A stretch of 64,000 nucleotides of DNA from Chytridium lagenaria. Taxonomy: Eukaryota; Chytridiomycota; Chytridiomycetes; Chytridiales; Chytridiaceae. Made by a program: the position numbers and the translations under genes. The notes under the pieces were generated by a model. It had not been told where the DNA came from, searched no databases, and worked only from the letters and a program-made list of their open reading frames with translations. Below are positions 57,592 to 64,000 of the stretch, piece after piece; position 1 is the stretch's first letter, and every line of letters begins with the position of its first letter. The stretch covers positions 372,001-436,000 of the forward strand of contig JAHLKC010000011.1 of the NCBI GenBank assembly GCA_025449115.1, given 5' to 3'.

Positions 57592-57922
57592 TTATTTCTT
57601 TTTAAATTTCCTTAAACGTATATGACCATCGGAGAGTCTCATCTCTCGTTTTAACGTCTCCAAAGTAATTGCAAGGAACTCGCTTAAAACCGTCTTATTT
57701 CCTAGCTCACCCTGAACAGTTTTAATTTTGGTGGGCAGAACTTGGGATATTGATCTCCACGGCGCTCACCATAATTACAATAGGAAAGTGGTGAACTAAA
57801 ACCGCGTCTAGACCAGCTATCTCATAAGGCTTTTGCCCAATCGATTTTCTGTATGGAAAAAATGAGACTGTCAGCCACTCCATCAAATTATTTTTCCAAG
57901 TCGGAATAGGAGAGTCAGACAT
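57592..57922 (-). CDS. Small unknown protein
   Basis: An ATG at 57922 opens MSDSPIPTWKNNLMEWLTVS and a hydrophobic LDAVLVHHFPIVIMVSAVEI segment. After a likely frame break or intron near 57710, a well-formed C-terminal stretch (LGNKTVLSEFLAITLETLKR, DGHIRLRKFKK) reaches a TAA at 57592-57594. Both parts have sensible amino-acid composition and lie head to head with the glycosyltransferase at 57998 (75 bases). I do not recognise the family; it may be an RNA- or chromatin-associated small protein, but that is a guess. Confidence 0.35.
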
Positions 57923-57997
57923 CAAAACACGCGAGAGTGACAGCGGCAAAGAAGGAGAAACAATCCATACTTCCTGCACACGAGAGAGTGTGAGAAG

Positions 57998-59560
57998 ATG
58001 GCTCGACCTTTATCTACCATAGCCATAAAAGCTTCCTCAGCCTTTTTCTTAAGTCCTCCTCGACTCTGGTCAAGAACAAGGTCTATCATCATTCTACTGC
58101 TGTGCACCTGCATTACTCTCCTGTTTCTCTCCATCCCTCGCAACCATGGTCACCTCCAGCTCGTATCAGAAGATGGGGCCGCCTCTCCTTCTCGTCTTTT
58201 GGACAAGCAAGACAGCCATTTAGATGCAAATGGAGTATCTCCAAATGACTTGATTTTTGATGACGGTACGTTTTCGCCTTTGAGCTTTTTTTATTGACGT
58301 GTATTGGCAGGTACAGGCTTACTCCCACCATTTGACGCTTCTAAAAACGACGACGAGAATGACAAGGACATCAACAACAAACCTCCGCTTCACCTTCACC
58401 ACCCTTATCACCGACTTTTACGTTCCCCTCAGACTCTCCTCACTCATCTCAAGATCCCTACACCTCCCTCCGCATCCCCCGTATCATTCACATCACAATC
58501 CCATCCAAGAAACACCCCCCTCCAACCTTCCCCTACATCCTCTCCCGCTGGAAATCGCTCAACCCCACCTTCACCGTCAAAGTCTACGACGACGCCGACA
58601 TGCTCAACACGGTTAAACACGCCAACACACAGAACCCAGGATACCTTTCCCTGTTTAAAGGGTTTGAGCGGAACGTGGAACGCGCTGATTTCTGGAGATA
58701 CCTTGTTGTGTACATGTATGGAGGGGTGTATGTTGATAGTGATGTGGAGCCTTTACAACCTGTTGACATTTGGGATGAGTTTTTTGATTTAGAGAAGGCT
58801 GGAGTGAACATTTATGCGCCTCTCCGGACTTGGCCAAGCACCCATACCACCACGGTCAACTCTTTGCTTTACGCTCCACCGTTGATTCAGGGCATTGTGG
58901 GTGCAGAAGTGGCCCTTGAAACGGAAGAAGAAAGGATTCGTCAACAGTTTACGTTCCAGGTGCAGTGGTGTCAGTGGGCGTTTGCGTTTCGTCCACGACA
59001 CCCGTTTTTAAAAGAGTTGATGGACGCTGTGTTGGAGGTGTCGAGGATGGAGAGGGATCCTGAACGGATTGAGTTGTTGGATGCGCCGTTGGGGAAGAAT
59101 AGGGATAAGAAGGATACAGGAGATGTGAGTCTTTTTTTCTGATTTCTGTGTGCGTGAGTCTTATGGATGCTGATATTGTTTGATAAAGGTTATGTTTAGG
59201 ACTGGACCTGGTATATACAGCATCGCTGTCCAAACCTGGCTTCAAAAACAATCTATCCTTGCCACCTTTTCCGAAACGTCACCCACCATCACCACCACCA
59301 TCACCGACCCACGCAGTCTCATTAAAACCATCACCCAACTTTTCATCCCGCCCAATTTCCCAACCTCTGCCACGACCCCCCTTCGATCGATTGACATTGT
59401 CCACGCTTACGATGTGGTGGGATCTATTGGGTTTTTACCGCCGTTTGGGTTTGGTCATCGGTTTGGGACGGATGGGGAGCCGGATGATGGACGGAAAGTG
59501 TTTGTGGCGCATCGGTTTGCGGGGAGTTGGAAGCATGAGCATGTTGATGGGAGGTTATGA
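57998..59560 (+). CDS. GT32 (OCH1-like) glycosyltransferase A
   Basis: Type II Golgi membrane protein: the cytosolic N-terminus MARPLSTIAIKASSAFFLS is followed by the anchor SIIILLLCTCITLLFLSIP. The catalytic part has RIPRIIHITIPS (frame-shifted, about 58465-58510), FERNVERADFWRYLVVYMYG and GGVYVDSDVEPLQP, with the DxD-type motif that binds metal and sugar nucleotide. CQWAFAFRPRHPFL and VMFRTGPGIYS complete the GT32 signature, which includes alpha-1,6-mannosyltransferase Och1 and sphingolipid mannosyltransferases. Introns near 58265-58310 and 59125-59189; frame breaks in 58310-58600. The donor and acceptor sugars are unknown. It converges with paralogue B, 1.2 kb away. Confidence 0.85.
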
Positions 59561-59588
59561 ATTTATGTTTTTGTTTCTTTTGTTTCGT

Positions 59589-59678
59589 TGTGGGGATGGC
59601 GTTTTTGTATTTCAGAATACCGGGTCTTTATTTTTCTTGTGGGATTGGCGTTTTCGTATTTTAGAATACCGGGTCTTT
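59589..59678. repeat. Tandem 41-base duplication
   Basis: Copies at 59589-59629 and 59638-59678 share GGCGTTTT, GTATTT and AGAATACCGGGTCTTT with a few differences, in the 3' flank of glycosyltransferase A. Confidence 0.85.
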
Positions 59679-60097
59679 GATTTTTTTTTTTTTTGGATAG
59701 CTTTGTTTAAGCAGGATTGTGCTTTTTTTTTTGATTATTTTGGCTTCCTCCGTTATTCTTTTGCCCTTTTGAGGTTGTCCCGCAATCATCCCGCCACTCC
59801 CCCCCCCCCGTATTATTAGCACGTTATTTAAGTTTGTACTTTTTGCTCGCTTTTGCAATGTCATGTATATAGGTTTCGCTCTGTGTAATAAATTATTGCT
59901 ATCTCAAAGTTTGGAAAAAGTAGAATGAATGGAAAACCTGTTTTGTTAAAAAGGGTGGGAGAAGATGCATGAAAGAAAGTTTGTGAGGAGAGGCAGAAGA
60001 CGCAGGTATGAACTACATGCAGTGGGGGATAGAACATTGGAAATAAAAACGGAGAACGTGGAATATGGAATCAAGGTCTAGTGGTTGTGAATACAAC

Positions 60098-60210
60098 CAT
60101 TTGCAAGAAACAACGACGAGGTGAGAGGCGTCGTAGAGCGACATAAATAAAATGAATAGAATGGATGAATAATCATTGTGGGATATAAGTACTCGAAACC
60201 TCATACATTT
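60098..60210. repeat. Dispersed repeat, copy B
   Basis: Matches the 44011-44110 region in order: ATTTGCAAGAAACAAC, AGAGCGACA, AAATAAAATGAA, TGGATGAATAATCAT and CTCATACAT. This copy has an extra GC-rich insertion between the first two blocks. Confidence 0.65.
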
Positions 60211-60492
60211 CGAAACCTCGTACGTTGTCAGTGGGATGTAGATAGAGTTGTGACAGAAACAGCGAGAGGCTTGTAAGATTGTGTAAAGTTAAGGGAGAGG
60301 GTGCTGGACCTTGACAGGTGAAACGGTTGAAATTTAGCTTTGACAATTTTTTAACGCGCAAAAAGTGGGCCCAAACAAAAACACGAAAAACATCAACAAC
60401 AATAAACAAGAATGCTGGTTGATGCTTTTGACGTGTTGTATCGTGATGTCGTAATCGTCTGTCTTTTGCGCTAAACAAAAAAAGAAACAGAA

Positions 60493-60531
60493 AAATAATA
60501 AAGCCGAGTAAGTAAATAATAAAGCCGAGTA
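60493..60531. repeat. 18-base direct repeat
   Basis: AAATAATAAAGCCGAGTA occurs at 60493-60510 and again at 60514-60531, three bases apart. Confidence 0.85.
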
Positions 60532-60758
60532 ATTTCAACCCCTTTTTCGTTGCCTACGTGGATGCGCAAAGGGCAAGGTCATGTAAAAAGGGTACACGCG
60601 ATACACGATGTCCATAATAAGGCATATTGTTAAAGCAGATTAAATTTGACATGAGGTGCACAAAAAACGATACGCAGCAAACGATTAAGTACTTTATAAC
60701 CCCAAAAACCAAACCCAGGGTTTTAGAAACAAACAATACAATAAAGATATAACCACAT

Positions 60759-62111
60759 TCATTTCGGCGGTTGAACCCAAGATTGATGAAACTGATGCTC
60801 CACCAACAACCTATCCGCACTAGGTGGCGGCGGATCAACCCACCCCCTATACCCAAAAGCATAAGGCGGCATAAACCCCACACTCCCAACAACCTCATAC
60901 CCACTCACAACATCCTCCGACGTCAACATCCCCCCCCGTCCTCGACTCTGTTCCTTCAACCACTCTTCCACAACAACCGTAAACCGTCCCGGCCCCGTCC
61001 TCATCAACAGATCAATCAACCAACTCCCACTGCTCTTCACAGTGCCATTCCGTTCTCCATGAACATGGGTGATGATGGAACGCAAGAGTTTCAGGAGGAA
61101 TGGATGTCTGGGTCGAAATGCAAACGCCCATTGACACCATTGAATCCTGAATGCGAAATTCTGTTGGATGCGTTGAGGTTCTGTTAGATGCGCTTCGGCA
61201 CCCACGAAACCTTGAATCCATGGACCGTCCACCCTTGTATCGTTCAACAACGTGAGATGAGGCACCCCCACGGCTTTCTCAGGATCGAAAAACCGATGCC
61301 AAGTGTCCAATGGTTGTTTAGGAAACACGTCACTGTCCACATACACCCCGCCGTAAAGATACACGACAAGGTATCTCCAGAAATCGGCACGTTCCACGTT
61401 TTTCTGGAACGACGTGTACACGTCCAGCATCCCTGGAATCAAGGGTTCGCCTTCTTCTGTGACCATCTTCAACATGTCCGCGTCATCGTAGAGGGTGAGA
61501 GTGAAGGTGGGGTTTTGGGATTTCCAGTTGGCAATGTTGTGTTGACGCTGTCGCTGACGAATTTGGTGGGGACGGTGATGTGGATCTTGCGTGGGATGTA
61601 GAGGGAGGTGAGGTTGTTGGGTGAGGTGGTTGTGGAGTTGATGATGGGTGCAAAGGGGTGGTGAAGGTGGGGTCATGGGCCTTTTCTTGTCGTGTGGGTT
61701 GGTTCTTGTCGACATCGTTGAGGGTGGGTAAGTCTTGAATTATGTCTGTGTGTGTAGATGCATGCATTAAATCAAAAAAGTATCATGGCTATGGTAGGTA
61801 GCTCATATGTTCCCATCTCCCATCTTCCCACACCTGATCATACCACCCCTCCACCCATTCTTCATTTCTTCCAAAGGTAAAACAAAGACATCGACCATTC
61901 CAAAAACCAATAGTAATACTAATAAAATGCATCCTTTCATACCTCTTCCACTCTCCACGGCCACAGCTGGAGTGGAAGTAAACCACGCCGCATAGATCCA
62001 GACAAAGTTGCATATGACCACAACCACCATGGCATACACGCACCCAGCCCTGAGACCAAGTCTGGATGGTGTTTTATGGTTGTGGATGTGATGGAGTGAA
62101 GGCGTCATCAT
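60759..62111 (-). CDS. GT32 (OCH1-like) glycosyltransferase B
   Basis: Paralogue of A. The signal anchor lies in MMTPSLHHIHNHKTPSRLG and AGCVYAMVVVVICNFVWIYA (first exon, start ATG 62111 or 62108). After an intron (about 61730-61935) a frame-broken region contains NLTSLYIPRKIHITVPTK. The clean catalytic part follows: NPTFTLTLYDDADMLKMV, FQKNVERADFWRYLVVYLYG, GGVYVDSDVFPKQP, CQWAFAFRPRHPFLLKL, MRTGPGRFTVVVEEWL and VVGSVGFMPPYAFGYRG. Metal-binding DxD is conserved. It differs from A enough to suggest different substrates, and it lacks one internal intron that A has near 59130. Probable Golgi mannosyltransferase; substrate unknown. Confidence 0.85.
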
Positions 62112-63461
62112 CACGGTGATTGCTGAAATGAAATGAAAAGGGTGATGGGATGGATGGATGGATGGATGGATGTGATGTGTGTGTGTTGATAAATATTAAT
62201 TTTATAATGAAAAACCCAACTGCAAAGCAAAATAAATAATAAATAAATATAATAAATTATTTACATAATAAATTAGAATAATTGCATTTCAAGGCAGGGT
62301 GTGTTTGTGTAACTACTAAATCAACCAGGTATTCAATCAATCATTAATCATCAAAAGCTATTAGACAAGTTCGAATTGCTGGTCACCAACGACTGCCACC
62401 CCGTAAACCATCCAAGACAGAAACAACCATATGAAGAATATCGGGTGGGGTGATGTGGAGGGCGTGTATTAGCTTATGAGTTCTCCAAGACATCAAGACC
62501 GAAGGAGCAGCATCTAAAGTTGGGGGTCAAGCAAATATCAACCAGACGCGAAAGGACGGCTACCGTTTTCTTATGTTGTTTTTGGTGTTGACACATACAT
62601 ACGTAAATATATAGTGAATAGTATTTTAGGTAATAGAATATATACTGTTATAGTAATGCTTTCCGAGTGTGTCAACTTTATTGCACGCAGATATCGTACG
62701 CAAAGTCATTGTTGGTTGCATACAAAAAAATCTTTGACTGCATGACGCTGCAAACGATGTCTGTACAGTGCCATGCAATTCCTTACTTTGCAGCTGCTGA
62801 ATGAGCGACATTTTCTTTGATTAGTGAAAGTAACTTTCTAGACTTGTTTTAAAACAAAAACAACTTCCTATATTTCTCTTCCATCTCCTCAAACCCACAC
62901 ACAAAAACAAAAAGTCTATAAAATCATATCAACCCAAAAAAAAAATCTCCACCGCCAACAAAAAGAGGGTGGGGTGTCGTCAACTTGTTAGAAAAAAAAA
63001 AACGAGATAGGAAAAAAGAAAAAGGTCGTAACTGAAAAGAAAGGATAATTCCCGAAAAAAAAACAAACAGCATGATTTCCCGCACAGCAGAAAAAAAAAA
63101 GAAGGAAATTTCGGATTGCGAAAAAAAGGATGCCTAAACCAAAACTAAAACGATAAAAGAATGGAGAAGGGGCAGTAGATTTGGTTATACCTCCGCTTTT
63201 GATTTTATCAGAATGGAGTCAAAAAACGTTCGAAAAAGAAAAGAGACAGGGACCGAGAAGAAAAAATGATCAGGGAAATAAGAGGGGGAGACTCCTCCTT
63301 CCCCCAACAAAAACAAGATAAGACAGATATGATAACGAAACAAGCGCCCGAAAACAAAAACAAAGCCCACAATCAAAAACGACAAAGGAGAAAAAGGGTG
63401 GAATATAAGGGGGGGAGGGATTATTAAAGAGTATCATTTTTGAGTTTGGGGGACCAGCCAA
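62112..63461. other. Intergenic, AT-rich
   Basis: Contains a GGAT repeat (62149-62172), a TGTG run (62172-62187) and AATAAAT tracts (62225-62280). From about 62870 the sequence is A-rich with no plausible gene. A 61-codon frame near 62626-62811 has no family resemblance. Confidence 0.6.
62149..62172. repeat. GGAT tetranucleotide repeat
   Basis: Six GGAT units upstream of glycosyltransferase B, followed by a short TG repeat. Confidence 0.9.
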
Positions 63462-64000
63462 CTACCTCCTCCTCATGACTTTAGGCGTTTCACCAGCACC
63501 ACCAAACGTCTTTTTAGAAGATTCATCCTCCAACGGTTCCATCTCGGACCCCGCCATCGACGAAATCCCCGACCACCTCCCAGCACCCTCCACCCACGGC
63601 ATATACTCTGTATACACCGACAAATGCTGATTCATCACCTCATCCTCCGACGCCACCGACGGAGCTCTCGGCGCCGCCGTCTCCACGACCGCGCTGAACC
63701 CAGTAAGGTTCGCGTTGGGCGGGGGAGACGTGATGGTGGGGGACATGAGTTTAGGTCGTTGAGCGGGGTGGTGGTGGAACGGGGTCCGGAGAAGGGGGTG
63801 ATCCAGGAACGGGGTCGATGGGCGTGTCGAGCGGAATGTTGGGCTTCCCAGGAGGCGTCGGAGGAGGTTGTGGAGATGATGGAGTGTTGACGGAGGGGGT
63901 GGTTGGGTTGGATTAAGGTTGCGAGGGGGGAGATGAGGGATGCCATAGATTTGTCGACTGGTTCAAAGGAGCGGGTGGACGGAGACATGGATAGGTCGGA
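63462..64000 (-). CDS. C-terminal end of an unidentified Ser/Pro-rich protein (partial)
   Basis: The gene enters from beyond 64000. It is visible as SMASLISPLATLIQPN followed by a proline-rich part and, in another frame, TSPPPNANLTGFSAVVETAA, SEDEVMNQHLSVYTEYMPWV and a basic end MRRR with stop at 63462-63464. At least one frame break or intron lies near 63740-63900. The piece is disordered in composition with SP sites; no domain can be named. Confidence 0.55.

Larger units (their letters stand above)
59561..60758. other. Intergenic between convergent GT32 genes, repeat-bearing
   Basis: Includes a 41-base near-perfect duplication (59589-59678), dispersed repeat copy B (60098-60210), an 18-base direct repeat (60493-60531) and a GGTTGT-ACAACC inverted repeat near 60082-60097. 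No coding sequence recognised. Confidence 0.7.

Noticed and set aside
62626..62811. 61-codon open frame on the minus strand
   Set aside because: Short, no homology, within a gene-free AT-rich region.
1..64000. tRNA genes, CRISPR arrays, prokaryotic-type ribosome binding sites
   Set aside because: No B-box type TTCGAAT/TTCAAAT motif in a cloverleaf context was seen, the repeats are simple sequence rather than spaced arrays, and the DNA is eukaryotic.

Overview
The window is nuclear DNA from a fungus, probably a flagellated early-diverging one of the chytrid type. Genes sit on both strands, many have several short GT-AG introns (about 45-150 bases), and the families are fungal: calcineurin-responsive Crz1-like factor, OCH1-like GT32 glycosyltransferases, Ste24, Mcm10, Ctf18, Mcd4/PIG-N. 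A C2orf81/DUF4639-like protein, a family I associate with flagellated lineages, hints at zoospores; the chytrid assignment is inference. I see no CRISPR, prokaryotic operon, rRNA or tRNA.

Layout. 1-1208 (+) is the 3' end of a broken Ty1/copia element with a likely LTR. 2848-4232 (+) encodes a protein with three zinc knuckles. 4844-5985 (-) is Cfd1, a cytosolic Fe-S scaffold. 6723-9346 (-) is a tandem pair of DUF1275/YoaK membrane proteins. 9870-10891 (+) is an Mcp1-like membrane protein. 11154-13399 (+) is MCM10, followed almost immediately by PIG-N (13402-17027, +). 17570-19909 (-) is a PH-domain protein. 21097-23408 (-) is a histidine acid phosphatase; 23789-25844 (+) a mitochondrial-type CDF metal transporter. 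26057-27926 (-) SET methyltransferase and 28031-29953 (+) C2orf81-like protein share a 104-base promoter. 30182-32001 (-) is Arp10 of dynactin; 32657-34572 (-) a Crz1-like factor; 35158-37434 (-) an F-box/ankyrin protein; 37695-38583 (-) a Tim17-family-like protein; 38781-39457 (-) ribosomal protein eS21; 39570-43988 (-) Ctf18; 44707-45807 (-) a WD40 protein; 45863-49779 (-) DENND6. 50398-51362 (+) is a TLC-domain protein, 51449-52446 (+) serine/threonine dehydratase, 52504-54323 (-) Ste24, 54402-57467 (+) a large F-box-like protein. Two related GT32 glycosyltransferases converge at 57998-59560 (+) and 60759-62111 (-). 63462-64000 (-) is the end of an unidentified Ser/Pro-rich gene.

The genes are mostly housekeeping (replication, Fe-S assembly, GPI anchors, translation, prenyl-protein processing, membrane traffic) and form no evident cluster. 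A striking feature is that nearly every conserved gene, including the eS21 ribosomal gene, is broken by one-base frameshifts, many of them in short homopolymer runs. The simplest reading is indel error in the underlying assembly rather than pseudogenes, so gene coordinates below give whole coding spans across those breaks. I found no convincing new multi-gene system; the best leads are the Crz1-like docking motif, the triple zinc-knuckle gene with strong palindromes, the repeated VRG motif in the PH protein, the Ctf18 tandem duplication, a dispersed ~100-base repeat, and the large F-box-like protein of unknown role.
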